Shown: piece by piece, positions 35,434 through 48,144 of the stretch
How the letters are laid out: each line of letters begins with the position of its first letter
How positions within the stretch are numbered: position 1 is the first letter of the stretch
Assembly (NCBI GenBank): GCA_017506865.1
Contig: JAFCMP010000046.1
Span: 1,054,001 to 1,118,000 of the forward strand
From: Tribonema minus
Taxonomy: Eukaryota; Sar; Xanthophyceae; Tribonematales; Tribonemataceae
Reading direction: 5' to 3'
DNA: 64,000 nt
Made by a program: the position numbers and the translations under genes
Notes under the pieces: model-generated
What the model saw: only the letters and a program-made list of their open reading frames with translations
The model's database searches: none
Told to the model about the DNA's origin: nothing

Positions 35434-36024
35434 CAAGAGCTACTAACAAGCCAAAAATTACTCATTAGAGACGATGTCCGCACGGCCATATGCGCACGCA
35501 TACGTATACCACGTTGCAGCGGTCCGTGTAAACTTTGGGCGTGTCTTGTCATAGCCGGAACACAAGTCAAGGGCCTCACACATATGTTCATAAATTCGCT
35601 AGCAAGCGTGCATTTCTGATAATATCCGTCCTCTTCTTTTTCTTTTAAGAATTGGTCACACTTCTTTGATTCTCAGAGCATACAGGCCCAGATTGATGGT
35701 TTCTAGTGAAACTCTTTCCAGACTCACTCGGAAAATTTGCTGTGTGTGCACAAAGTATTCATGTGCATTCTCTGCGGCAAAGAATGTGTAACATTCCTGC
35801 TTTTGTGTTGACGCATTACAATGCGCTTCAGTGCTCCAGGCACATAAATTATCCTTGCTTTGAACCCCGTATTGATTGTTTTCATTAAACAAAATTGGAT
35901 GAACTACAAGTAGCATGCACCAGATTGTGCTGCATCGTGCCTTGCTGGTGGTCAGCATAATGGCTGTCATCCATATGAATTGCAGTACAGGAACAGTACA
36001 AGCCTGAGCGAGGATTAATAAAAA

Positions 36025-36900
36025 GTACGGGCGGCACCCTGCATGCACGGCTGTGTCAAGCGCCACGCGTCAAGGCGCACGACACCATCGTCCACAATAG
36101 CGTCAAGAGGGCCACGCAGCGCATCCTGCGGCAATACCTCAAAACGGGACTGGTGGACGAGGACTACACACCATTTCTGGGATCCGCCGGGCCGCCGGGG
36201 AGTCGCAGGATGGACATTGTGCTGCCTGCCGACGCCTTCCCGGTGACCGGCTGCGACGACTCGACACGCCACCTACAGCTCATGGTGGACGTTACCTGCT
36301 TCGAGGCACAGGTGGCGTCGCGGGCGGCGAAGACTGCAGCAGACCCCGAGCGATGCTGCCGCGACCAAGAGGCCGCCAAGACTACCCACTATTCTGGTCA
36401 TTATGATCAGAATTGCTACAAACTTGCCACTTTGGCAATAGGGTCATTAGGCAGCATCGGGGAGCAGGGGCGGAAGCTGCTGGAGGCTGTGGCGACGGAG
36501 TATGCCAGCAGGATGTCAGTGCCCGGAGGAGCGCGCCCTAAAGCTCTCAAGGGCATCGCCCTGGCGCGCTTACGCTCGGCACTGTCGGCAGCGCTCCACA
36601 TGGCGTACTCTGGCCGTGTCATGACACACATGGCAGAATCCAGGGGGGGGGGGCACATGGAGGAGGACGTAGAAGAGGACCCCGAGATGCCGTTTGGCGG
36701 CGGCGGCGTTTGAGTGGTTGTCGGTGCGACACTTTCAGACTGTCATACGACATGTAGATTCTTTACAGCTAGATGCCAATCATCTGGGCTTTTTCGCGCC
36801 TTGTGCGAGAATCAATAAAAAGTACAAGCATTCAGCCACAAGTGGAATAAAATTAGAAGTAATAAAAGTACAAGCATAACTGTTCAACGCCAGGTCAGCA
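36025..36900 (+). mobile_element. 5'-truncated LINE-like (non-LTR) retrotransposon, C-terminal part of ORF2
   Basis: A plus-strand frame from about 36049 to TGA at 36713 reads VKAHDTIVHNSVKRATQRIL, then PGSRRMDIVLPADAFPV, LQLMVDVTCFEAQVASRAA and NCYKLATLAIGSLGSIGEQG. A Cys/His element, then an HD..V helix, an R(R)xD segment and a long helical end is the layout seen C-terminal to the reverse transcriptase in algal non-LTR elements; the RT itself is absent. The 3' region ends with repeats of aataaaagtacaagca at about 36815-36877. The same ataaaaagtac text lies immediately upstream at 36018-36029, as if this copy followed the tail of another element. Not a host gene. Confidence 0.6.
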
Positions 36901-37416
36901 CCATGAGCAACACAAGCCAATGGCAGCAACACAAATCCTTGATCGCAACACGCGGTGACTCAGTTCCATTACAATGCAACTGATCTGGGAGATTGAATGG
37001 CTTGTACACAATCCAAATACCAGTGCGCTCACATGCCACTGGTCCCAACAGCCGCGCACTGTGCTAACGCGACGGAAACTGCTATCACTGAATGCAAAAA
37101 GGCTCAACCTGTGACTACACTCCCAAGTGCCAGAGCCCGAACATCTGCTGCACACACTGCCAGACCCAGGAGGGGCGATCATCCAAACTCCCCCCTGCTG
37201 TGAAGGGAGTTGAAGGGAGTTGGACATACTTCTGAAGCATATCACTACACTAATGTGTGGTACAACGCAGTCTGTGGTATGTACACAGCGCCTTTCCTGC
37301 ACCATCTGCCGGCCTGTGACGTAAGGGCCGTAGCAGGGGCCGTGACGGGGGATTGCAGAATGAGGGCAGTTCAAATGAGGCCACCACTGCAATGCTGTGC
37401 GAGCTCGCTGCGAAGA

Positions 37417-40400
37417 TCACGGCGGCGATGTTGCGCCAGCGGAATTTGGTGCAGCAGCAGCAGCAGGTGCAGTAGGTGATGAGTTGGTGGCGCCTGAGCG
37501 CTGCTGCTTGCTGAGCCGTGCTTTCATGCTGCCAGGCAGGCCCCTCGCCATGAGGTGCCTGTGCACAAGACACAGCAGGACAAGCGGCGAAGTACAACAC
37601 GAATGTCAGCATTTACGCCAGACATCATGGGGGCCTCTCGAGCTCTCATGGCAAAAAGATGAATGGAACAAGTGTAGTCAGGCTCAGTTTTGTCATTTTT
37701 CACTTGTAAACAAGCATGCATATTTGTGCAACCACCTTCATCGCCGCACCAGGTTCCAGCACATACAGGAAACAAGCATAGTATAGGGCACAGAAGCGAC
37801 CATGCTATAACGCAGCGCAAAAGGCAAATGCTTCATATGCAGCTGTATGTTTTCATGCCCTACAACAACAACCCCCATTGCTCAAGGTCAAGATAGCATG
37901 AAATGCCCGTTGCAGGCCCATTGCAGTACTAATGATGCCTACCTCAACACATTCACTGTGAGGATGATGTGGAACACAACAGACACCTTGCCCGCAGTTA
38001 TGCCTGCAATGAGCATCTGGTCGGACCTGCACCGCTCTTGTGCACGAGATGTGCATACAGTGCGACCAAAAGCAAAATCATCTCCTTACGTCACAAGCGC
38101 GCCACAAAAGCATCTCCTGACACGGCTCCAATGAGAGTTGTGTGCTGACCTGTGGTGCCATTGCTTGACCTTGCCCTCTAATGCCTCCGCAGCTGCCCTG
38201 GTGCTCCGACCAAGCACAAAGAAGCCATCCCGTCTGTCACGCAAAGCACAGCGATGGCACAGAGTAAGAGGTGCTGCACACATGATACATGACAAAGCTC
38301 ATGTCAGTCTGATGCACAAGCATAATTGTGGCGCGTGACTGGTTTCTAATTACAGCATTTTTCCTACCATTCCGATCCTTGCGGATGAGTAGAGTACTCG
38401 ACGATTTTCATTTGATACACCACTGATCACAATACGCCTTATACGACTGATCAGCAGGAGCACAAGCAAGGCTTTGATAACCAGCACCGCCAGTAGCACT
38501 TTTCGTAACAGAAGTTGGACCCTGCGTTGCTGTGCCGACCCTCACCTGCTGCCCACCAGCTCCCGCGCAATGTCCACGCGCTCCGCCGCCAGCGCATCCG
38601 TCAGCAGCGCCAGATAGATAGCGCCATGAGCACTGCCACCACCGTTGCTGCGCCGCGACCCCAGCACATCCGCTACACGCAGCAAGTAGTCCAACCGCGC
38701 CAGCGCACGCTCCCGCGCAGTGCCGCCGCCGCCGCCGCCGCCACCGCCACCGCCACTACCGCCAACCCTGCTGCCACTGCTGCCGTTGACATGGCTACCG
38801 TTCATATGGTTGCTGTGGCTGTTGCCGTTGCTGTCGCCGCGGTACTTGCGCGAGGCGCGCAGGGTGGGCGCCGCGAGCGAGCGCGCGGTGACGGCGCTCG
38901 CCGTGTAACCGACGCGCTGCACGCGCTCCAGCGCCGCCAGCGCTAAGTCGTATTCACCTGCGAGGGTGATGACAACACGGCATTGGCGGTTGTGAGGCAA
39001 GAGGGGTGCAGTGGTGCTGAAGGCGCAGAGCAGCATGAGTGACGTAGTGGAGGCAGCAGTGCTGGGTCAATGACACGGCTGAGTCATAGGGGCGAAATCA
39101 GATACAGCTTGCAGCATGACAACGGGTGCCACAGAGGGGACGGTCTGATAGGTTTGACCAGTAGCTCTCTGTCCAAGGTGGCCTTCTCGGGCTGATTGTG
39201 CCCTGACCCATGCACATTCACACACACACACACACACAACAACAACACACAGGCATTCTGGACAATCTTGCAATGACAACAACTGATGAGGGTGCTCACC
39301 AGCGAGCGCCGCCGCCTCAATGAACGCGTTGTACGCCGGCAGCGGCGCGCGCCGCCGCCGCTTCGCGCGGTTCCGCTGCGCAGCGTCGTCTAGCGCCGCC
39401 TCCAACTCCGCCTCCACCCCATCCATCGACGCCATAGCCTCCAGCGCCGTAACAGTCGGCACCGCAGCACCCACACGCGCAGCTAGCGTGGGCTCCCCTT
39501 CCATGTGCAGGATGGCGGCGGCGGCGGCAGGGAGGTTTCGCGATGCGCAGTGCGCACGCACGAGCGTGGCCTTGGCGATGGCGTCGGGGCGCGCGCCAGA
39601 GCGGCGCATCTGGGCGTACAGCGTAGAGGCCATGGCGCCCTGGCCGCCGCGCACGCAGGCCTGCCGAGGGGGCGTGAGGGGGGTGATAATGGTCAGGCTG
39701 TTTTTTTTTGGGGGGGGGGGGGCTGACTGCAAGCGGCTGTCGCGTGCCTGTCTGTGGGGTGTGCAGGGGCTAGCGTTTGTGCAGGTGTGTTGTGCATGCA
39801 CGCAGTGATGTTCAAGTGCAGATGTGCGATGCAGCGTGAACGCGGAGTGCAGAGCCTGAGCTGAGGGGAGGAGGGCACACTGAGGAAAAGGGGTGTGCGG
39901 GAGGGTGGGGAGGGGGTTCAGAGCTGAGCTGTTTTGTAGGTTCGCTGTTGAAGTGTGAATGCTCCCAAAAAGCAGTGGCACGGGCAAGGCGACCGCATCA
40001 TGAGTTTGGGCCCTGAGTACTACATGCCCACCCACACATGCATGCATGCATCGCGCGCTCATCGTCAAACACTGCAGATACGAGTAGTATACAGCATACC
40101 TACCGTATATATACTACCGCATTGCGGCAGCGCTCACCTCCATCGCAGCAGTGAACGTGAGTTGATTGGGCCTGAGCCCAGACTTCCTCATTTCCTCCAG
40201 CAGCCCCAGGCCAGCGTATGCATCGCCGCAGTGCGCCGCCTGATAAGTGACAGCGCAATGCACACAAGCTTCCAGTGACTCTATTGATCCACCTTCTCGA
40301 GATTACATCAACAGACTTCAAGTTACAGAGTGGTACCAGACCAGGCAGTGATCTCACAAAGCATGCAGCTGCAAGAACTGTCCTAGGTATACTACAGTAG

Positions 40401-43400
40401 AAAGAGGGCCCAATGACCTTCGTCAGCACTCATTTGATAGATTATGCTGACGGCAGAAAAGTGAAAACTGCATATGCATAGACAGCCCCTCATTAGCTGC
40501 CAATGAAGCTTCTGGCACCAAGCAAACGTGTCAAGTGCCTGCTGATGGTGCAACATCAAACAGGTGATGGAGCAGACAGACATGCAATTGCGATGGCATT
40601 CTTGACCACAGCCACAAATGAGTTGGCCTCCACTGCGTGAATGGCCTCTCCTTGCAACAATCTAGCCAATGGTGCCAACAAGTAGACAATTCAAGTGAAC
40701 AACAAGCTTCCAACCCTTCATGCCCACTGATGAGCGGAGCAAATGCACAAATTGATTACAGATCGTACATGGCATGTGCACCAAAAGCAAAGTGGCACTT
40801 ACCGCAGCAATGGCAGTGGTGTAGACGTGTAGATTGGGCGCGATACCCGCGGCTCGCATGGAGGCAAACGTGTCCATGGCCTGCCTGGGCATACCGGCCC
40901 GTATCAACCCGTCCATCAGCAAGCTGTAGCAACAGACAGCAGTGTGCGGAGGTGGTGTCAGTACATGTCACCAGAGAAGCCATGTTTATGTCGCCTGCAT
41001 TCCTGGATGTCCTGGAATGGCTCACAGCATGTCATGAGTATTTGCAAAGAGCAGCAACTTGCTGCCTTGCAATGCCATCGACGTGGTGAACGTTTGCGAG
41101 TCCAAGAGCTCATAGCTGATGCCGCTTATACAAAATGCGCTATGTGCCAAGCAAGGTTGTACGTATGGACTTGTATTTATGAAGGCCCAAGGTTGTACTT
41201 ACGAATCATCATGGCAACGATCGCAGACACATTCAGGCCACCCCTCCCGCTCGATTGCAGACTTGGTGCGCATTTCTTCACTGCATTGTGCCTAACATGC
41301 TGACATGGCCCACTGCACACTCATGCTGCAGTACCACTATCAAACAGCAGTACTGCAATACAACACATACGTGCATACATACGGGCCTGCTGTGTCAGCA
41401 CTCCACCTGCGTGTCACGCCTGCGACATATACATACATACATACAGGCCTGCTGTGTCAGTGCTCCACCTGTGTGTCATGAGGTCCGGCGCGACGCCTGC
41501 GCGCTTCATCTCGTCCAGCACCGACAGCGCTCCGCGGCAGTTGCGCAGCTTCAGGCGCCCCTCGATTAGCGTGTTGTACGCGCGCACATCTGGCCCCACC
41601 AACTCTGCCTCTACGATATCGCCGTCATCCAAGATATCGGCCTGCGCAACATGAGAGCGGTGATGCTCAGTAATGGTGTTACAATGTAGGCATACATCTG
41701 GAGCGTGCTGGTGTTGGGTTTGTGGTGTTAACTTTAGTGTGGCAGACCTGACGGCTGATGCTGTGGTACAGTGCTACCTTTGAGAGGTGAAGGAGCCGGC
41801 GCACCTGTGTGACAGGCTTCACATGTGCATGAGGAATCTAGCATGACCAGTGTGATGACACTCCGCGCGTCCATGTGTGTAATTGAATGCTTCCTCTGCG
41901 TACGTACGTATACATATACATACGTACCTGCTGTCACCGCCATGCACGAGCCTACACATGCTGACTTTGCCTGTCCAAAATAATGTACATACATGCATAC
42001 CTTCCATTGCTCCATGCGACAATGCGTGCCTGAACGCATCCCTTTCCACTACTAATTGCATGCACACCTGCGCATCAGTACATGCATGCATCCCTGCCTC
42101 TCTACTGAGAGACTCGTTCTGTTTTCGACACCTGCTGTTCCTCCATTGTACGCATAAGCACATGCGTGCATCCTCTTCCTGTCCACATGCAGATAAATAC
42201 ATACATACTTTGAACGCACCTGCTGTTGCTCCATGCCACGCATGAATACACATGTGCATCCTCTTCCTGTCCTCATATAGATGCATACATGCACATAACA
42301 TACTCATGCTCAAACTTCAAACGCACCTGCTGTTGCTCCATGGCCCTTAGCAAGCGCGCCGCCTCGTCCACCCTACCGTCCGCCACCAGGCTCTTCATAA
42401 GCGTTGTGTAGGTGACCCTGTCTGCCGACACTCCCCTTGCCTCCATCTTCTCCAGCAGAGCCTGCGGGGGATAGCACATTGCGGCTGAGTGGGTTGCACT
42501 TTGCTGAGCAGGTGACACGCTCTTTGACCTGCACTCTTACACAGTCTAAACGTACAATGTGAGTTGTAGAGCGGTGTGTTGCGTAATGTCAATTGAATAT
42601 GACGTGATTGTGCTCCTGTCATAGCTATCAAGTTAAATTATGGGCTTTGTGCAAACTGCTGACGCTCATGTCCTGTATGTACCAATGTGCGAGTGTCAAG
42701 TTGAATTAAGGGCTTTGTGCAAAAGTGCTGACACTTATGTCCTGTGCCAATGTGTGTGTATTGTGCGCTCTATTCAAGAGTGCACAACCCGCACAAAGAC
42801 AACACCCACCTCAGCCTTGTCGACGTCGCCAGCGCGCGCGTACGCGTTCAGCAGCGTGTTCCAGCTGATAGCATCTGCCACAGTGCTCTGACCCTGCAGA
42901 TACATACACACAGGCAACACAGCAGTCAGCTGTGACCTGTGCCTTCAATGAGTAGTGATTCATACATCCCCCCCATGGTCTGGTCAGGTGAATTGTGTGG
43001 ACGATCATGACCATCAAATGGCCAGCTGTATGCGACCAGCACCTGCATGCGACCAGCACCGCGTTGCTTTGCGCCGCTGCAGCTGCCTTGCAGGGACCAA
43101 TTCATTGCAGCCCAGGAGTAGGCAGCAGCGCCCTGCAGCATACTCCTGTCCTGCACGCGAAACTCAACTGCCACCACAATGGGGTCATCGACGCATGCAT
43201 GTCATGTCGCAGGCATGCACAAGCCCACACGCCACCCATGCGTGTTGAGCGTACGCTGGCTGCAGCCGACAGATCTGTCTACTGAAGCACTCAAGCACGT
43301 GGCCTCTAGATCTGATGCAATACGTCAAGTAACTGCTCAGTGCTGAGCATCATCGACGATTTTGACGCACCTGCATCTCGCCCCAGAACAGCAAATCAAC

Positions 43401-46400
43401 CAACTGCCCAGTGCTGAGAATCAGCAGCGACTTGCCCGCAGCTGTATCTCGCCCTAATAAGACAACTAACTGCTCGCTCATTGCTGAGCATCATCAACGA
43501 CTTGGTCGCACCTGCATCTCGCCCCAGAACAACTGCTCCGCAGCCTGCAGCTCCTTACGCCTCGCACACGTTCCCAGAAGCGCATTGTAGGCCTGCAAAA
43601 CAGGGCACAAGCTTCATGCATCAGTCGTTTATAGACTGCGGGCAAATGTATGTTCGTATTCAGAATTATCTATGCATGCGAACGTATGTGATTCTTGCTG
43701 CACGTTTCAAGCGCACACGCTGACATCAAGCGCCCACGCTGACGTCTCGCGCCCGCGTCTGGTGGGCGCATCAGAGAGCAGCTCACCAGCAATGTGAGCG
43801 CAGTGCAGCCCGTTACGACGTTACGTGAGAGCCACGAGAAAGCCAAGGTGCACACTCGTGCCTGCACACAGCAAAGCCTATGCAAAAGCAGATCGTTCCG
43901 CCAACTACCAGATTAGGCCATTGCAGCACCGTCAACCAGCCATTGACAGTGCGCACTCACCACAATGTCGGGGGTGTAGCCCGCCGCCCGCGCACCCCTG
44001 ATGGCATCAAACGCGTCTTTGAGCCCCGTATCTCGCGCTCTGCCGTGCGCCTTGATGAGCGTTGTGTACGCTGCCAATCCTGGTGCCAAGCCCGTCTCCT
44101 GCATCTCCTTAAAAAGCGCCACTGCACCATCCGGAGATCCGAGCTTCAGCATAGCCTGGACGACAGGTGAGAGTGGCGTGTCAATGGAACCGGTTATGGG
44201 CATCAACTTCAAGATGGCAGTTGAGGTTGGTGGCGCACTGTGTCGCAGCTTCTGCACAGCAGGCAGCAGGCAAATGTGCTCATCGCAGACCCATGTGTCT
44301 GATCAGCCCCAGAGTTTGAGATGACATCAGATCCGACGTGACGATCATGGCGCCATGACACACTGGCCATAGCGCATGATATGCTTCTGGCCTGCCGCAC
44401 GAACCCAATGCATCACAGTAAGATAGATGCTTTGTTCTACATGCTCGTATGAGGTCAGCTTGTGGCAAGCATAATGCATGCACAACTCACACACAGTGTA
44501 GGCCATTATGGGCTTGACACACACAAACTCGCCCAAAGGTCCAAGCACTTCTGGCTGGCCTATCGGTCGCGGACACCAACATCCATGCCACCTCGCTACA
44601 TGAGGACACTGAGGTCGCCTGTGCACACACCTTCGGATGCCACGCAACAAAACTTTCGATATCTGCTGTACTATCTGCCCTATGCTATGCAAACAGAGTT
44701 CAATTAAACCAACGAACAAGCAATGAAAGTACCCCCCCCCCCCCCCCCCCCCCCCCCTCCTCCCACACACACGCACGCCCCCCATCCATTGTACCGCAGT
44801 CAGTGCGCACATCAACAGAAAGCAGCAGCGCTTGCATCTCACCTGCATGGCAGCATGGTAAACCTGAGGCTGCCGCGGCCCCGTGCGCCGCACCGCCGCC
44901 CACACCTGCGGGAACCCCTCCAAAGATCCCATTTCGCCAAACCGCAGCAGCATAGTTACCGCCTGCCTGGCGCGCTGATCCAGTGGTGCCGCGCTTGCAA
45001 GCGCTGCGGCTTTTGCCACTTGCGCCTGACACAGAATTGGGAGGGGATGCAGGCGTGAGCTATGCGACGAAGTGCGCTGCTGCTGTTGCTGCTGCAGAAG
45101 CCGCTAGAAGGTTAGAAGTGAAATCAGCCCTCATGGCCCACGATGAAGTATTGCGGCAGATGAGTGGCCCACCATGCCAATAAAATACCTCTTGCATTTT
45201 GCTGTTAGCCAAGGTAGCCACATCACATTTGCTGACATTGCAGCTGGGGCGCCATGCGCACAAGACTGAGTGCAGCAAAAACCAGCCTGAGAGCCCGCTA
45301 AGTTTTCTGTGCGGAACATAGATTGCCAAGCTAGCGTTAGGTTGCCCTCATTGACAATTCACCAGAAGCCACGACCCCCAACATGCTGAAGAGCTTTTGT
45401 ATATGGCGCCACTGAGTGAGCCAGCATCCAACAGACACAAGAAGCTTGACCCTGTGTTTTGCAGTAAGTTTTGCTGCACACCTGTGTTGCCGGCTGCTGC
45501 ACCACTGGGACTGCATTGTAGGCCTCCTCGGCAGTTACGTAGTGCCCCCCCACTGACCCCAGTGTCATTTCCCCTGCCATGGGCGCCGCTACCGCCTCCA
45601 ACAGCTGCGCCAGTGTGGGCTCCTCATGCTGTGGCCAGAACAGATCAGGGCCATGAGCAGCAACAGCAGCAGTGTGCATGAGAATAGCCAGTAATCAACT
45701 GCGGGCACTGCTGCCTGTAGTGACTGAGTGACTGCTTTGGTGCTGCGCATTGATCCTACATGCTATCGCAGGAGACAAGGCTGACCACAAGCAGAGTAGG
45801 TAATGACATGCGAGCGCAGTGCTGGTACATGACCCCATGTTGGTACTTCATACAAGTGCAGTAGTGCGTCACATGTGCCAGTGATAACACCACAATAACA
45901 ATATCCCTGGTTGCCGTACAGCAAAATTGATCATCACAAAGCTCACCTCTGGTTGTGCGAGCGACTCTGCTGCCTCCTGTTTTGGTGGCACCGATGCTGT
46001 TTTGTGCCCGTCCAGGTAACGTTCCAGCTGTATGACCACCTGTCCAGTGATTGGAAGTGCAGTACAAAGGTGAATGAATGGTAAATGAGGCGGTTGCAAC
46101 ACAGCAGCTGCTTGCTGTTCACGGCCCTGTTGAGCCTTCCATGGGTGAAGGTGTCCACATGATCAAATGCATGGGGAGCCACAATGTTGCGCAAAAGGCA
46201 ATACTTCATGTACAATGTCCGTAACCTGTAGATACCGTGAAAACCGTCTGCGGCAATGCCGTGAACCCACCGTGGGTGGTGAAAACTGCTCCTCGGTCAC
46301 ACATGTCATGTATGATTGTCAGGCTTCAACAAAGGCAAAACAAGATGCCGTGAATAAGGCGCCAAAGGCAAAATGGGCTGCTGCTTCTAAGCAGTCATCA

Positions 46401-47108
46401 CAGTGCTTCAACGCCTGTACCACATTGACCCAGAACAGCAATAGGCGCAGAACTGCAAACGGCGACTGCAGCAATTGCCAGCGCCACCAAGCTCACACGT
46501 ACCTCGTCGCTCAAGATGAGCCTGCTGGTGATGGCACTGATCACGCCGTCAATGGTGTTCTTCTCCCACATAGCGCCACCCAGTGTGGCGCTGGTTGCCA
46601 CCACCCTATCCCCCTTCATCACGCCCGCTTTTTCGGCATTGCTGCCCGCCCAGACGTTGCTGATGAGCACGCCCTTACCCTCGGACTCCATGAGCTCCAG
46701 ACCCAGCGGCTTTCGCACGCTGACCTTGTAAGTGTAGGAGCCAGCAGCCGATCCTCCGGCAGGTTCGTTGGCCTGCACAACCTCTCGCTCCCTGCCCCAC
46801 GGCACGGTCCGCCGTCCCCACGGCTTGCCCACAGTGTTGATGACGACGCCTACCGCTGACAGCGGAGCATCCGACATGATCACGCGATGTTCTTGCCGTT
46901 TGCGCTGTGGAACAAGCCCAACACCCGCTGCCTTGCACCATGGGTCCTGGCATGGTGGAGCTCGTCGTGACTGGCTGGAGCGTTGTTGTAGCCCAAGACT
47001 AGGGGCTGCGCATCCGCTGCTGCGAAAGGCGTCTGCTGCTTGAGGAGAAAACAGAAGCAGCGCCACTGCTGCCACTGCCAATGCGCTGGGACTGCCCGCT
47101 GCTGCCAT
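37417..47108 (-). CDS. Plastid-targeted PDZ-PPR (pentatricopeptide repeat) protein
   Basis: Sixteen minus-strand exons, 990 residues: 47108-46503, 46039-45947, 45628-45482, 45025-44843, 44155-43961, 43592-43512, 42893-42810, 42461-42327, 41641-41469, 40923-40803, 40239-40138, 39660-39300, 38957-38546, 38233-38150, 38026-37943, 37528-37417. All phases match. Residues 1-27 form a signal peptide (LAVAAVALLLF) followed by ADAF at 25-28, the plastid-entry motif of secondary red plastids. A PDZ domain spans ~124-198 (VRKPLGLELM, NAEKAGVMKGDRVV). PPR repeats follow from ~344: GAVALFKEMQETGLAPGLAA, RVTYTTLMKSLVADGRVDEA, VRAYNTLIEGRLKLRNCRGA, NLHVYTTAIAA, RPNQLTFTAAMEA. PPR proteins bind organellar RNA. 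The 3' half is less repeat-like and Gly-rich; an in-frame TGA overlaps the exon 13 donor, so intron retention would truncate the protein. Confidence 0.9.
39703..39722. repeat. Poly-T/poly-G homopolymer near an acceptor
   Basis: A run of T followed by about 12 G on the plus strand. On the minus strand this is CCCC...AAAA about 45 bases upstream of the exon 12 acceptor of the PDZ-PPR gene. Confidence 0.9.
41392..41475 (-). repeat. Copy of PDZ-PPR exon 9 end and donor
   Basis: The exon end and gtggag donor at 41469 (minus strand) recur at about 41395-41428 in the downstream intron, with the following tgctgacacagcaggcc intron text. The two share ~40 bases and a catac microsatellite edge. Confidence 0.75.
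42005..42330 (-). repeat. Copies of PDZ-PPR exon 8 end and donor
   Basis: The minus-strand exon end catggagcaacagcag and donor gtgcgtt (exon ends 42327) recur at about 42218-42240 almost unchanged, at about 42128-42150 with drift, and faintly near 42005. Intervening text such as catcctcttcctgtc is also repeated, giving units of roughly 90-100 bp in the downstream intron. Confidence 0.75.
43365..43515 (-). repeat. Copies of PDZ-PPR exon 6 end and donor
   Basis: The exon end ggggcgagatgcag with donor gtgcg (exon ends 43512) recurs at about 43368-43390 and, more diverged, at about 43437-43460. Both are in the downstream intron and are joined by repeated cagtgctgag(c/a)atcat text; the unit is about 70 bp. 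Confidence 0.78.
44729..44760. repeat. Poly-C tract
   Basis: About 28 consecutive C on the plus strand inside the intron after exon 4 of the PDZ-PPR gene. Confidence 0.95.
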
Positions 47109-48144
47109 CGAATAGAACAATGCGTTGACCACGGCACGATAGGACGCCAATAAAGCTTCTCCAGGTCTGCGATGCTGCTCGGCGCTGATTTTTTGTCCTG
47201 GCGAGGTCCGTGTCAGTCTTGCCAGGTGAGTTTGCCAGCGAAGAGCAGGAGAAGTAGAAGTTGCAGTTCGAAAAGATCGATCCCTGACTCATGGAAAGTG
47301 GAGCATTTCGAGCCTTATTAGCGGCGTAACTGACAATTTAAACTGTTGAGGGAGGCTGCCTGAGATCGTGTGCCCGCCATGTGCTGCTGTACCAGATTTT
47401 CAGCCTGGTGACATTCGTTTTGCTGCGAAAAATGGTCGACGCTGGTTGGCGCAGGTGAGGGCGATGCTGTTCGCTCGCCGATGCAGTACTTCGCACGCAT
47501 GCATCGCCATGCATCGCCGACAGCATACGTAGATGTGACAGCATCAACATGACAGTACGAAGTCAGCAATTATTGCTGCTCTTCGGATGTGTCTGACAAA
47601 GAACGAGTTGCCTTCGCGTGAAATTGAGTTTTGCTCGCTGGCCAAGCGCGGGGGTCGTGTCGCAGGCAGGCACTCGTTCTATCACACTGAACTGTCATTC
47701 TCCATATATCGTTACCAGGCGGAACGCCTCGCGGCTGGGAGGGGCAGTTGGATCCCAGGGCAACATCAACGCCGGAGCGATATTGTAAGTGTGCAGACAG
47801 AACGTGCTGGCATCTTTTACAGAACACGGCTACAGCTTAGCTACCAAATTCACAAATGCGAGTGCGTACGTCAGTATTGCTAGCAGTGAAGCTGCTAGGA
47901 TCATCATGAGAATAAGTGGCAGCTGCGCAGCTCGGGAGCACCCTTTGCTCAGCTATGTTGGCACTGATGATCTTTGCCCACTCAGTCTGCATCTACTTGA
48001 CATCAGCCTGACTTGAACCTTGGCAACTTCTTCACAAACACCAAGGCTGCACGAAGCTAATGATTAGCGCCACACTGATTGCAGCTGTCAAACGAGCGAT
48101 GCATATGCACGCTGCTGATGCGCATGCGCGCTGCCGTTCATCAG
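47109..48144. other. Divergent intergenic region with unlinked open frames
   Basis: It lies between the PDZ-PPR start (leftward) and the first defined exon of the rightward gene, so it probably contains both promoters. Two plus-strand frames look protein-like: one starting at 47587 (MCLTKNELPSREIEFCSLAK) and ending at a GTAAGT donor at 47786, and one after an acceptor near 47823 (HGYSLATKFTNASAYVSIAS). Their phases do not join each other or the exon at 48145, so I do not call them as exons. Confidence 0.35.

Noticed and set aside
38190-38262. Plus-strand exon candidate LVLRPSTKKPSRLSRKAQRW with a GTAAGAG donor
   Set aside because: Antisense to exon 14 of the PDZ-PPR gene, whose phase fits both neighbours.
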